A DNA stretch of 64,000 bases from Methylobacter sp. KS41 (GTDB taxonomy: Bacteria > Pseudomonadota > Gammaproteobacteria > Methylococcales > Methylomonadaceae): NCBI GenBank assembly GCA_002862125.1, contig PHSP01000001.1, forward strand, positions 1,894,501-1,958,500, written 5' to 3'. The notes beneath the pieces were generated by a model that was not told the origin of the DNA, searched no databases, and worked only from the letters and a program-made list of their open reading frames with translations. Made by a program: the position numbers and the translations under genes. This document shows, in pieces, positions 7,503 to 16,683 of this stretch. The stretch's first letter is position 1. Every line of letters begins with the position of its first letter.

Positions 7503-9611
7503 TCAGGTTTTACGCCTAACCTCAACTATATTCGGCAGTTGACTCATTTTACTCAGAACCTGACTTAATTGATTGGTGCTTTCTATTTGAATGGTCATAT
7601 TTAAAATGGCCGAAAAATCAGGATGTGTATCCAGTGCCGCATTAAAAATATGAATCTTGGATTGCGCTAAAATCTGCGATACATTATTAAGCAAATTCTG
7701 TGCATTGAAGGCTTGAATCACAATAGGCACGGCATGGTTGGATTTTTTAGCGCCCCACGCTGCCGGAATAAGCTGAGCCTGTTTTTCAATGCTCAGGCGA
7801 GTGACGTTTTTACAATCCTTACGGTGGACTGTAATGCCTTTATGGTGCGAAATATAACCGATAATGTCATCACCCAATACCGGCGAACAACAGTGAGCAA
7901 ATGCAGTTTGCACATTATCAATATCTGCAACCGAAACCACCGATTTTGCCGGAGATTTTTTTGGCGGGACGTTTACAGGTTCGGCTTCCAGTTCGGGTAC
8001 TTTTAAAAATCCGGCCAGTTGACGGCTGTTAATATCACTACGGCCGATGGCTTCAAGCAAGGCATCGGTGTTGGTTTGCTTAAAATGGCTAAGCATGTCC
8101 TCCAGGTTCAGCACTTTTATACCCAGCCGCTTGCTTTCCTTGTCCAGAATGGCTTTACCTCTGGCAATATTTTCCGTTTGCAGCTGATTTCTAAGCCAGC
8201 TTTTAACTTTGCTGATTGCGCGCGATGATTTCAAATAGCCCAGGTTCGGATCTATCCAGTTATGATTGGGCGCGCTTTCTTTAGAGGTTAGAATTTCCAC
8301 CTGTTCGCCGGATTTTAGTGTGTAGGTTAACGGTACAATTTTGCCGTTAACTTTCGCCCCGCGGCAGCGATGACCGATTTCGGTATGAACAGCATAAGCA
8401 AAATCCAGCGGTGTTGAACCTTTTACCAGATCGATCAGTTTACCGGCTGGTGTTAAAACATAAATCCTGTCGTTAAATAATTCACTTCGAAAATCCTCGC
8501 TCAAAGCCTCATTACTTTGCTTATCTTCCAATAGCTTGCGTAAAGTGGCAACGCTTTTTTCCATCGCCGCAGTCTGTTTGCCGCCTTCTTTATACGACCA
8601 GTGCGCGGCAACGCCAAGTTCAGCAAAATCGTGCATGTCCTGCGTGCGAATCTGTACTTCAATGCGATTTCCTTGCGGGTCTAGAATAACGGTGTGCAGC
8701 GATTGATAGCCGTTATCCTTGGGGTTGGCAATATAATCATCGAATTCTTTAGGGATGTATTGCCATAAGCTATGAACAATGCCAAGTACGGTGTAGCATT
8801 GGGTCAAATTACCGACAATTACGCGCACGGCTAACAGGTCATACAGTTCATCTATGTCCAATTGTTTACGCTGCATTTTTTTCCAGATGCTGTAAATATG
8901 TTTGGGACGTCCATAACAAGCGCTGGTTATTTTTTCTTCCGCAAGGTGTTTTTGCAGCAGTTCAATAAAGCTGTTGATGGTGTTTTCCCGTTGCACTCGA
9001 TTATTGGCAAGTGATTTGGCAATCTGGCGATACGCTTGCGGCTCTAAATACCGGAAAGCCATGTCTTCAAGTTCCCATTTAAACTGATGGATACCCAGAC
9101 GATTGGCAATTGGCGCATATATATCCAGCGTTTCGCGGGAAATAAAATGGCGAAGCTCATAAGATTCTTTCGGCAAATTCCGCAGCCGTTGAATCCGGTA
9201 AGCCAGTTTGATTAATACCGCCCGGACATCCTGGGTCATGGACAACAGCATCCGCCGTAACGTTTCAGCCTCATTGGGCCTTTTGGTCATTTCCGGTGAA
9301 TAAACGGTCAATTTGTTTAACCAGTTGACATCTTTTACCAACGACGCGACTGTATCGCCAAACTGTTCCTTGATGTCAGGCTGAGGGTTTAATTGCGGCA
9401 AGCGCGGGTCGCTTAATATTGCCGCGACTATGGTTTTCGAGTCGACATGGTAATCCTTTAAGACCGCGGCGACCTCAATTCCTTTAGGGCGATGATAATG
9501 CGGGTCGTCCGGAATACGAGCCACAATCGCCAAGGCGCACGCTATCTGCTCATTATCGACAGCTGATAGATCGTTAAAAAGGCATTTATCGGGTTCGGTG
9601 TTTTTTTGCAT
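7503..9611 (-). CDS. relA: (p)ppGpp synthetase RelA (degenerate hydrolase domain)
   Basis: A 702-residue RelA/SpoT homolog. The N-terminal HD-type domain lacks the HD...ED metal-binding residues of active hydrolases (the corresponding stretch reads ILSDPRLPQL). The synthetase domain carries the EFDDYIANPKDNGYQS signature; EFDD is typical of RelA, whereas SpoT has RFKD. TGS, a cysteine-containing zinc-finger-like region (FAHCCSPVLGDD) and a C-terminal ACT domain follow. It should therefore make (p)ppGpp on stalled ribosomes during amino acid starvation and not degrade it. A hydrolase must be encoded elsewhere. It is the upstream partner of polA. Confidence 0.92.
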   Translation of the reverse strand: MQKNTEPDKCLFNDLSAVDNEQIACALAIVARIPDDPHYHRPKGIEVAAVLKDYHVDSKTIVAAILSDPRLPQLNPQPDIKEQFGDTVASLVKDVNWLNKLTVYSPEMTKRPNEAETLRRMLLSMTQDVRAVLIKLAYRIQRLRNLPKESYELRHFISRETLDIYAPIANRLGIHQFKWELEDMAFRYLEPQAYRQIAKSLANNRVQRENTINSFIELLQKHLAEEKITSACYGRPKHIYSIWKKMQRKQLDIDELYDLLAVRVIVGNLTQCYTVLGIVHSLWQYIPKEFDDYIANPKDNGYQSLHTVILDPQGNRIEVQIRTQDMHDFAELGVAAHWSYKEGGKQTAAMEKSVATLRKLLEDKQSNEALSEDFRSELFNDRIYVLTPAGKLIDLVKGSTPLDFAYAVHTEIGHRCRGAKVNGKIVPLTYTLKSGEQVEILTSKESAPNHNWIDPNLGYLKSSRAISKVKSWLRNQLQTENIARGKAILDKESKRLGIKVLNLEDMLSHFKQTNTDALLEAIGRSDINSRQLAGFLKVPELEAEPVNVPPKKSPAKSVVSVADIDNVQTAFAHCCSPVLGDDIIGYISHHKGITVHRKDCKNVTRLSIEKQAQLIPAAWGAKKSNHAVPIVIQAFNAQNLLNNVSQILAQSKIHIFNAALDTHPDFSAILNMTIQIESTNQLSQVLSKMSQLPNIVEVRRKT

Positions 9612-10116
9612 GAATCATTGTAGACGATTAAAGAGACTTCGCAATCATGAGACGGATTGCCAGCAATCCGGTAGCGGCAAATATTTCCCCGCTGTCTGTA
9701 GCAGGCGCAGGGTGGTTAAAGCGCTTGTCAATTCCATGCATCTGGCTTAAGTTAAGATATAAAGCCATGAAGTTCAGTAAGAAAAGTTATAAAGTCAGCA
9801 ACTGTTGCATAAATGGGTATAACAAGGCGGTTGGGCGCGAAGTTGTAAGCATCCTGGTCAAAGACATGCTACGTGAGACAGCTTTTAATTTTGCAAGTGC
9901 GGCGTAGCGAAACCGCTAACTGTCAGGTCGGAAATAATACCTTATTCTATTGTAGGCAGTCAAAATCCGGCTTTAGAAATCTTATAGGTGATAGATGTTG
10001 AAGGCTAAGTCATTGTTGTGCTGTTAAATGTGCTAATGAGATAATCATTGTCAACTTCTAATTTTGCACAAGCGAGTGTGGTAATACATGTTTACGGTAA
10101 CTCCAGGAAAAACTAT
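9612..10116. other. Intergenic region between relA and the asparagine-synthetase-like gene
   Basis: This 505-bp stretch lies between divergent genes and should hold both promoters. An 86-codon frame on the plus strand (9647-9907) resembles no family I know and has no convincing ribosome site, so I did not call it. I found no RNA gene or clear repeat here. Confidence 0.4.
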
Positions 10117-11937
10117 ATGAGCTCAATTTACGGTTGGTTATCAACAGCGGAAACACCATCTTCATACAATTGGGTTGACAGACAACGGGCGGCGGCCCGA
10201 TGTTTAACCGCAACATCCCAAAGTGCTTTTATTCACCATAAAATAGCCGGTTTGGCTGGTCATGGAATTAATGCCGTCCCTTCTGTATTTCAATCTTCTC
10301 AATTAATGGTGATCCTTGATGGAAACCCGCAATGGCAAGACGCTACGTTGGCGGAAATTGCAAAAAACCAAGGCGCGGCTCAAGCATTAGCCGAAGGGTT
10401 TTTACGTCATGGCCGCCCGGTTCTGGACAAGATTCATGGGCCATTTGCATTTTGTATAATAGAGCCAGAGCGGCGTTATGCGTTGCTGGCGATTGACCGG
10501 CCCGGTATCCGGCCGCTGGCTTTTTATTGCCAGGATGGACTGCTGGTGTTTGGTTCTCAGCTTGATCAAATTGCGGGCCATCCTGGCGTTGAAGCAGTAA
10601 TCGATCCACAGGCTATTTTTAACTATCTGTACTTTCATGTGATTCCAAGTCCGGGAAGCATTTACAGAGGCGTTGCAAAACTTCAGCCCGGCGAGTTTTT
10701 GGAATTTAATAACGGACTGCTTACCCGCGATTTCTACTGGCAATTACGCTATAACGATAGCAATTGTTCAAAAAAGGAACTGCTTGCGCAATTGCTGCCG
10801 CAGTTGGAGCAATCGGTTTTAGCCTGCGCACCCGATTCCCAAACCGGGGCTTTTTTGAGCGGCGGTCTTGACAGTAGCACCGTCACCGGGGTTTATCAAA
10901 AAATTGCGAAGCGTCCTGTTGATGTTTTTACTATGGGCTTTGCTGCTGATGGCTACGACGAAATGGAATATGCCAGGATCACAGCGGCGCATTTTAAAGT
11001 TAATCTTCATGAATATTACGTCACTCCTGCCGATGTACTGAAGGCTATTCCATTGATTGCGCAAACTTATGATGAACCTTTTGGCAATGATTCAGCAGTT
11101 CCTGCTTATTTTTGCGCTAAATTTGCACGCGAACTGGGTATGAACCGGCTATTGGCTGGTGACGGCGGTGATGAGTATTTTGCGGGTAATTCCCGTTACG
11201 CCAAACAAAAAATATTTGACCTTTACCGGCATGTGCCCGGTTTAGCCAAATCAATTTTAGAGCCGTTGGCGTTTAATCTGCCGCCGCTCAGGAAGTTAAA
11301 AAGCTATATCGAACAAGCTAAAATAGCGATGCCGGAACGCATGGAGACTTATAATTTCCTGCATCGAACTCCATTAGCGGAGATTTTCTCCGAAGATTTT
11401 CTCAAGCGAATTAATCCGGACCAGCCTCTGGAATACCTCAGGAATACTTACAATAGAACACCCAAGGATGATTTAATCAAACAAATGTTGTTTCTGGATG
11501 ACAAGTTTACTTTGGCGGATAATGATCTGAGAAAAGTTAACCGGATGTGCGAGCTTGCAGGTATTGATGTGGATTATCCTATGTTACAAGATGATCTGCT
11601 GGAATTTTCCGCTTCAATTCCATCCAAATGGTTAATGGAGCGCTTCGAATTACGCTCTTTTTACAAGGAAGGGTTGCGGGATTTTTTACCTGAAGAAACA
11701 CTGAGAAAAAGTAAGCAAGGTTTTGGTTTGCCCTGCGGTGTATGGATGAGTAGCGACAAGGAACTGAAACAATTTGCCGAGGTCAGTTTGGCAGGCATTA
11801 CCAAACGGGGTTTTATGAACCCTGCATACATAAAAAATATTATTGAATTACACCAAAGCGGGCATGCCTCTTATTATGGGATAATGATTTGGCTTTTAGT
11901 GATCCTGGAGCAGTGGTTATTGGCGCATAACCAGTAA
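10117..11937 (+). CDS. Asparagine-synthetase-like protein lacking the glutaminase cysteine
   Basis: A 606-residue protein with the AsnB architecture: an N-terminal class II glutamine amidotransferase-like domain (about 1-210) and a C-terminal ATP-pyrophosphatase synthetase domain. The PP-loop SGGLDSS is intact at 248-254 and LLAGDGGDEYF follows. The N-terminus reads MSSIYG where active enzymes read MCSIFG or MCGI, so the nucleophilic Cys2 is replaced by serine. It may use free ammonia, take nitrogen from a partner, or have another acceptor. I chose ATG 10117 because AGGA lies upstream and the residues align with the family start; a TTG at 10048 would add 23 unrelated residues. Such genes often accompany exosortase/exopolysaccharide loci, as here. 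Confidence 0.85.
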   Translation: MSSIYGWLSTAETPSSYNWVDRQRAAARCLTATSQSAFIHHKIAGLAGHGINAVPSVFQSSQLMVILDGNPQWQDATLAEIAKNQGAAQALAEGFLRHGRPVLDKIHGPFAFCIIEPERRYALLAIDRPGIRPLAFYCQDGLLVFGSQLDQIAGHPGVEAVIDPQAIFNYLYFHVIPSPGSIYRGVAKLQPGEFLEFNNGLLTRDFYWQLRYNDSNCSKKELLAQLLPQLEQSVLACAPDSQTGAFLSGGLDSSTVTGVYQKIAKRPVDVFTMGFAADGYDEMEYARITAAHFKVNLHEYYVTPADVLKAIPLIAQTYDEPFGNDSAVPAYFCAKFARELGMNRLLAGDGGDEYFAGNSRYAKQKIFDLYRHVPGLAKSILEPLAFNLPPLRKLKSYIEQAKIAMPERMETYNFLHRTPLAEIFSEDFLKRINPDQPLEYLRNTYNRTPKDDLIKQMLFLDDKFTLADNDLRKVNRMCELAGIDVDYPMLQDDLLEFSASIPSKWLMERFELRSFYKEGLRDFLPEETLRKSKQGFGLPCGVWMSSDKELKQFAEVSLAGITKRGFMNPAYIKNIIELHQSGHASYYGIMIWLLVILEQWLLAHNQ

Positions 11938-11969
11938 TTTAAAACCAGCGCCTTACTCACTTTGACAAG

Positions 11970-12010
11970 GTTCTCCCGAGCGTAGCCGAAGGGCTTCGGA
12001 GATTGAGAAC
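11970..12010. repeat. Nested palindrome downstream of the asparagine-synthetase-like gene
   Basis: An outer pair GTTCTC (11970-11975) / GAGAAC (12005-12010) encloses an inner hairpin CCGAAG-GG-CTTCGG. No T-run follows. It could be an mRNA 3' stem or a small dispersed repeat. Confidence 0.5.
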
Positions 12011-12194
12011 AGAGTAACAGACCGCTATTACCGGATTATACGATAAGGGTTCATTGAAAAGCAGGTTCAACAGTAATGGCTACATTTGCAAATAGTTGAA
12101 ATCTTTTGTTAAGCAGGCGGCTTTATAAATTCTCATCTAGGCGGATTGCCTGTTTTGGGAATTAATTTTACGCGGGAATAAAAAGGATAATAAA

Positions 12195-13550
12195 TTGGAA
12201 GATAGGAAAGTATTACTCATAGTTGAGGATGATCCGGGATTACAAAAACAATTAAAATGGACTTTTGAAAATTATCAAACTGTAATTGCTTCAAATAGAA
12301 GCGAAGCGATTACAGCGTTGAGGCGTTATATGCCTAGCGTGGTAACGCTTGACCTGGGCTTGCCACCGGATCCGGCTAATGCAAGCGAGGGACTAAATAC
12401 ACTTCAGGAAATACTGGAACTTGCTCCAGCAACCAAGGTGATTGTTGTCACGGGAAATGATGACCAGGAAAATGCCATTCAAGCCGTGGCAATGGGTGCT
12501 TATGATTTTTACCAGAAACCAATCGATACAGATGTTTTAAACCTGATCATCGAACGCGCCTTCCAGCTTAGCGAGCTGGAAAAGGCGCATTTAGCGCTCC
12601 AACAACAAACTTCAGAACCCTTAGCTGGAATCATTGCCTCCTGTAAAAAGATGCAGGAGCTTTCCCGCAAAATAGAAAAAATTGCTCCAACCAGCGCCAC
12701 TGCCTTGCTGCTGGGTGAAAGCGGCACGGGCAAAGAAGTGCTCGCTAAAGCTATTCATGGATTAAGCGACCGGAGAAATAAGCCTTTTGTTGCCGTAAAT
12801 TGTGCAGCTATTCCTGAAAACTTGCTTGAAAGCGAATTGTTTGGATACGAAAAAGGAGCTTTTACCGGAGCTTCTCAACAAACAAAAGGGAAAATTGAAT
12901 TTGCCAATAAAGGAACATTTTTCCTGGATGAAATCGGGGATCTTCCCTATTCATTACAATCGAAGCTATTGCGTTTTCTTCAAGAAAGAACCATAGAGCG
13001 AATCGGAGGAAGGCAAGAGATACCGGTTGATGTACGTATTATTTGTGCTACCCACCAAAACTTACAAGCGCTGATCAATGAAAGTAAATTCAGGCTTGAT
13101 TTATATTACCGAATTAGTGAAATAACTGTTAATATTCCCCCATTAAGAGAAAGGGAAGGCGATGCAATTACCATTGCCACGGCTTTTCTTAGGCGTTTTT
13201 CTGACTTACACAACAAGAAAATAAAAAGGTTTAGCAAAGAGGCGGCAAATGCTATTGAAAGCTATTCATGGCCAGGGAATATCCGGGAGTTAGAAAACAA
13301 AATAAGACGTGCAGTGATTATGACTAATGACACCTGCATTACCTTCGACGACCTGGAGTTGGTGGATACCGTTGATGCTTGTATGCCATTTAATTTAAAA
13401 GAAGTTCGAGAGGCAGCTGAAACTTTAGCCATTAAAAGAGCGCTGACGCACTCTAACAACAACATTTCAAATACGGCAAGGCTTCTTGGGGTTACACGGC
13501 CTACCCTTTATATGCTGTTTGAAAAATACGGGATCCACGTTAATGAATAA
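12195..13550 (+). CDS. prsR: PEP-CTERM-box response regulator PrsR (sigma-54 activator)
   Basis: The 451-residue protein has an N-terminal receiver domain with phospho-acceptor Asp53 (TLDLGLPPDP) and acidic pair EDD at 11-13, a central AAA+ domain with GESGTGKE and GAFTGA (the sigma-54 contact loop), and a C-terminal Fis-type helix-turn-helix. The receiver sequence, with LIVEDDPGLQKQLKW and NALYDFYQKP-like parts, matches the PrsR family tied to PEP-CTERM and exosortase genes. It should activate sigma-54 promoters of exported PEP-CTERM proteins. The start is TTG with AAGGA eight bases upstream. Its kinase PrsK is not in the window, so the signal source is unseen. Confidence 0.9.
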   Translation: MEDRKVLLIVEDDPGLQKQLKWTFENYQTVIASNRSEAITALRRYMPSVVTLDLGLPPDPANASEGLNTLQEILELAPATKVIVVTGNDDQENAIQAVAMGAYDFYQKPIDTDVLNLIIERAFQLSELEKAHLALQQQTSEPLAGIIASCKKMQELSRKIEKIAPTSATALLLGESGTGKEVLAKAIHGLSDRRNKPFVAVNCAAIPENLLESELFGYEKGAFTGASQQTKGKIEFANKGTFFLDEIGDLPYSLQSKLLRFLQERTIERIGGRQEIPVDVRIICATHQNLQALINESKFRLDLYYRISEITVNIPPLREREGDAITIATAFLRRFSDLHNKKIKRFSKEAANAIESYSWPGNIRELENKIRRAVIMTNDTCITFDDLELVDTVDACMPFNLKEVREAAETLAIKRALTHSNNNISNTARLLGVTRPTLYMLFEKYGIHVNE

Positions 13551-13933
13551 TTGTGTTAAAAGAGATTCCGGTAAAGATTTAAATTTGCCATTGGCGCTTA
13601 TCTTTAATTTGAATGCTTTTTTCATTTCACAATAATGGCATATAAAATATATTGAAATAAGTTTTGGCCAAAGATTATTTAGGGAAACCAAAATTCTTTG
13701 CAAACATAAAAAATCTAGTACACCGGATCTGATTTTATCTTAAGGTTAAGCAGTGAATCATAGCCCAGGGTAAATATATGTTTACAATATCAGCATGGTT
13801 GAATCTAAAAAGAATGGAGGGTAAGTTTTTATGTGATTGAACAGATCCTTCTTACCGGATTCTGTTCACCCTCTATAATTATCGAGGGAAGAAAATCCAA
13901 TTTGGAAACCCTCAATAAACAGGTATCAATCGA
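13551..13933. promoter_or_regulatory. Leader of the exosortase gene with two hairpins
   Basis: This 383-bp gap holds two adjacent hairpins shortly before the exosortase start: GAACAGATCC / GGATTCTGTTC at 13839-13867 (one bulge) and CCCTC / GAGGG at 13869-13888. I saw no convincing sigma-54 -24/-12 pair (GG and GC spaced by ten) in it. The first part is AT-rich and shows nothing else. Confidence 0.45.
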
Positions 13934-14818
13934 ATGCATAGTCATATTTTAGAAGCTCCTTCCATCAGCTCTGATCCTGATTCAGAAACGCAAAATCGAT
14001 GGCTGTTGTGGCTGGTTGGAGCGCAACTAGGGTTTTTATATGCTCCAACATGTTTATGGCTTTGGGATCGCTGGACGATGAGTGTTTGGCAAAATGGGCA
14101 TGGAATTCTCGTCGCCGCACTGGTCATTTATCTGGTGTGGGGAGAATTACAGAAGTTGAAAGCCTTGCCCCTTAGTTCAAATCCCTGGGGATTTGTCATC
14201 CTTATTCCATCATTGCTTATGCACATGCTGGATACAGGTGTTCATTCGCAGCTTCTTTCCGGGATGGCGTTGTTTTTATCGCTACCCGGCCTCGCTTTAA
14301 TATTTTTGGGAACTGAGCGGACAAAAGCAATCCTCTTCCCACTTTCAATATTGCTTCTTACGTTACCAATCCCCTTGGTTTTTACCGAGTCAATACATAT
14401 AATTCTCCGGCATATAGCTACAAATAGCGTTGCCTGGTTGCTTAGTTCGTTGGGAGTGCCGGTATTTTCTTCCGGTACTACGCTCGAAGTTGAAGGCGGG
14501 TCTTTGATGGTTGCTGATGCATGCAGCGGCTTTGCGACACTTTATGCGGCAGTGACCATCGCAATACTCACTGCTTATTTCTGCAATTCCATGCGCAGGA
14601 AAATTCTGGTGTTGCTTATTGCCGCTCCTCTTGCTATTGCTGTCAATATAATAAGAGTTTTAATTCTCACTTTGCTGGTGAACTGGTTCGGTCTAGATGT
14701 ATTGGCAACAGCGGCACACGAAATTTCCGGCTTGCTGACTTTTGCGATTGCATTACCTATCATCTTTTTTCTAGGTCAAAATCCCGCCGTTAAAACACCG
14801 GTTTGTGAGAATCAATAA
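13934..14818 (+). CDS. Exosortase (PEP-CTERM transpeptidase, membrane protein)
   Basis: The 294-residue protein has about eight hydrophobic segments and the exosortase catalytic set: Cys197 in VADACSGF, Arg241 in NIIRVL and His262 in AAHEISG. Exosortases cut the C-terminal PEP-CTERM sorting tag of exported proteins at the inner membrane, by analogy with sortases and archaeosortases. The protein lacks the fused C-terminal EpsI domain of the long exosortases; that domain is encoded by the next gene, whose ATG overlaps this stop. I could not assign the subtype. No PEP-CTERM substrate was recognised in the window. Confidence 0.9.
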   Translation: MHSHILEAPSISSDPDSETQNRWLLWLVGAQLGFLYAPTCLWLWDRWTMSVWQNGHGILVAALVIYLVWGELQKLKALPLSSNPWGFVILIPSLLMHMLDTGVHSQLLSGMALFLSLPGLALIFLGTERTKAILFPLSILLLTLPIPLVFTESIHIILRHIATNSVAWLLSSLGVPVFSSGTTLEVEGGSLMVADACSGFATLYAAVTIAILTAYFCNSMRRKILVLLIAAPLAIAVNIIRVLILTLLVNWFGLDVLATAAHEISGLLTFAIALPIIFFLGQNPAVKTPVCENQ

Positions 14819-15438
14819 TGATATCTTCCCGCTACGGGCTTCCCGTTGCATTTATCTTAATGCTGGCTTTAGTTCCAACCGTTATTCATAGTTATCTGGG
14901 ACTGAAAGAAGACGATGGACTGTCGGTAAAAAACATTAAGTCCGAACTGGGTAATTTTAATTCAATTCCCACAAACCGGCAGCCAGGATGGGGTGAAGAA
15001 ACTTTTGGCTGTGAGGACTGGATTGAAAGAATCTATACCAATGAACAAGGTAAATCACTACGCCTGTTTGTAGGGCGTTCATACGATCACAAGCGTCTTT
15101 ATCATCATCCGGAGCTCGCCTTATCCTATGCTAAAGACCTTAGGAGCGCAGGACAAATCCGTTTGCCTGGACAACCTGAAATACCGGTTAATGTGCTGCG
15201 CAACGAAACACGGCCTAATATGGCCGCATTTGTCTTATTGTACGACGGAAAATTCATTGGCAACCCAATCTCTCATCAGATTCGAGACTCGCTCAAGCAG
15301 TTAATCAGCGTCAGAAAACCAATGACGCTATTCTACATAGCAGACGATGATGCAGAGAAAAATATTCCATTCATTCAAAGTTCAGCGGCATCGTTGCTTA
15401 ATAAAGCCATTAAAGATTTTATGGCCCAACAGCATTAG
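14818..15438 (+). CDS. EpsI family protein (DUF3485), exosortase partner
   Basis: The 206-residue protein has one N-terminal hydrophobic segment (about 8-25) and a probable periplasmic DUF3485/EpsI domain, recognisable from the PGWGEETFGCEDWI stretch and from its partner gene. The start codon shares its A with the exosortase stop (TAATG), so the two are translationally coupled. EpsI domains accompany exosortases and are often fused to them; their chemistry is not established. It is the last gene of the island before an intergenic stretch. Confidence 0.82.
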   Translation: MISSRYGLPVAFILMLALVPTVIHSYLGLKEDDGLSVKNIKSELGNFNSIPTNRQPGWGEETFGCEDWIERIYTNEQGKSLRLFVGRSYDHKRLYHHPELALSYAKDLRSAGQIRLPGQPEIPVNVLRNETRPNMAAFVLLYDGKFIGNPISHQIRDSLKQLISVRKPMTLFYIADDDAEKNIPFIQSSAASLLNKAIKDFMAQQH

Positions 15439-15744
15439 GATTACTAAAGGATTTTAACGCTCTGCGGGAGAGCGGACTAGCCACTCCTGCAGAGGTAAAT
15501 AATAAGACTGGAGAGGTATAACCTAAGCGCAAGCAGGCCAGACAATGGAGTGATTGGATTAACAATAGAGAACAGTAAGTAGATCGAATTTATTCTCTAT
15601 AAACCGTTATTTTTACCTAATGGCGTTTTGGCTAACCAGCAACAATTTTTTTTGCGGCCGGAAGACCGCGACGATGGCGGTTCCGGCGCTACGTTTGATT
15701 TCTTTCTATTGCGTTATAAACAAACAACGGGAAGTTTATCCAGC
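15439..15744. other. Intergenic region after the EpsI gene
   Basis: This 306-bp stretch contains one stem, CTCTGCGGGAG / CTCCTGCAGAG (one mismatch, roughly 15460-15494), about 20 bases after the EpsI stop. It may end or stabilise the exosortase-EpsI transcript, although no T-run follows. Nothing else is recognisable. Confidence 0.45.
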
Positions 15745-16092
15745 TTAATGCTTGTAGAGAGTTAAATACACTAATGCGATAAAAACAATTAACCCAACGG
15801 CTATAATAACTACAGTGTTTTTTTTGCCGGCGCCGGTTTTTAGTAAATTTCCTGTTTTTTCTTCTGCTATGCTTACGCCTTGGATTTGGGCATTAATAGC
15901 TTTATTTTTACCTCGATTATCTTTGACAACCTGGTAATAAATCACATCGCCAGTTGCGGGTCTTCGACCCATGCCTTTTAATGCCGAGATATGAATAAAA
16001 ATATCCTTCCCGCCGTCATCCGGTTTGATAAAGCCAAACCCTCGATCTTCTTTCCACGTTTTTAAAACTCCCTTAACCATTCTATTCGTCAT
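15745..16092 (-). CDS. Cold-shock-domain protein with a C-terminal membrane segment
   Basis: The 115-residue protein begins with a cold-shock/OB domain (about 5-70). Its RNP1-like GFGFIKP and RNP2-like DIFIHIS mark a single-stranded nucleic acid binding surface. A basic linker leads to one hydrophobic helix (about 92-111). This resembles the CSD-DUF1294 family but is shorter, with a single helix. It would hold an RNA-binding domain at the inner membrane. Met1 and Met5 are both possible starts; neither has a clear ribosome site. Confidence 0.82.
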   Translation of the reverse strand: MTNRMVKGVLKTWKEDRGFGFIKPDDGGKDIFIHISALKGMGRRPATGDVIYYQVVKDNRGKNKAINAQIQGVSIAEEKTGNLLKTGAGKKNTVVIIAVGLIVFIALVYLTLYKH

Positions 16093-16311
16093 AAAAAATA
16101 CTTGTTTGTTGTATTAGCATGTTAGTTTTTGATTTTCTCTTAATTTATATTGAACGATTGACCCCCTAATTTATGTTGCCGGAGATAATCTTGTAAGAGC
16201 AAGCTCTGTATCACGGAATACGAATCAACAGTTGTCTTGGCAATAATTTAGAAAAGTCCCTGATTAAGTCATGCGGAACCCACACGACTTAATCAGAAAA
16301 TAAACTATTAC

Positions 16312-16683
16312 CTAGATCTTTTTCTTGGTAATGACTTTATCATCAATAATCAACTCTGAGATTCCACCCAAGGCGGCATGTAAAGTACACGAAGCCTTTT
16401 TGAACCCGCCTGTTTTAGTATTTTCACCAGCCCAGATCAAATTGATATAAGTTTCTTTATCACTTTTTGTTTCTGTAGGAAAAAATACCTGTTCCCCTGT
16501 TTCTTTCTTAATCGCCTCCGGACATTTTTGATTGGCCATTGTTTGCATTGCAACATAATTTCTGACCATTGCCGCTGCTTCCATTTGTGCAACAGTTGGC
16601 TTTTCTTTACTTATACCCACCATGATAAAGCCGGCTACAAAGACCCCAAAAATAGCAATTACAATTTTCATTGTTTCAGACAT
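16312..16683 (-). CDS. Hypothetical membrane-anchored protein
   Basis: The 123-residue protein has an N-terminal hydrophobic segment (about 5-24), followed by a soluble, probably periplasmic part with cysteines in NQKCPEAI and KKASCTLH that could form a disulfide. It ends in a lysine-rich tail. I do not recognise the family. A strong AGGAG ribosome site precedes the ATG, which supports real expression. It stands alone between the cold-shock/membrane protein and the acyltransferase gene. Confidence 0.65.
   Translation of the reverse strand: MSETMKIVIAIFGVFVAGFIMVGISKEKPTVAQMEAAAMVRNYVAMQTMANQKCPEAIKKETGEQVFFPTETKSDKETYINLIWAGENTKTGGFKKASCTLHAALGGISELIIDDKVITKKKI

Noticed and set aside
9647-9907. 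An 86-codon plus-strand frame
   Set aside because: It matches no family, has no good ribosome site and lies in a divergent promoter region.
13467-13703. A 78-codon minus-strand frame over the prsR end
   Set aside because: It is mostly antisense to prsR and AT-rich leader, with no family match.
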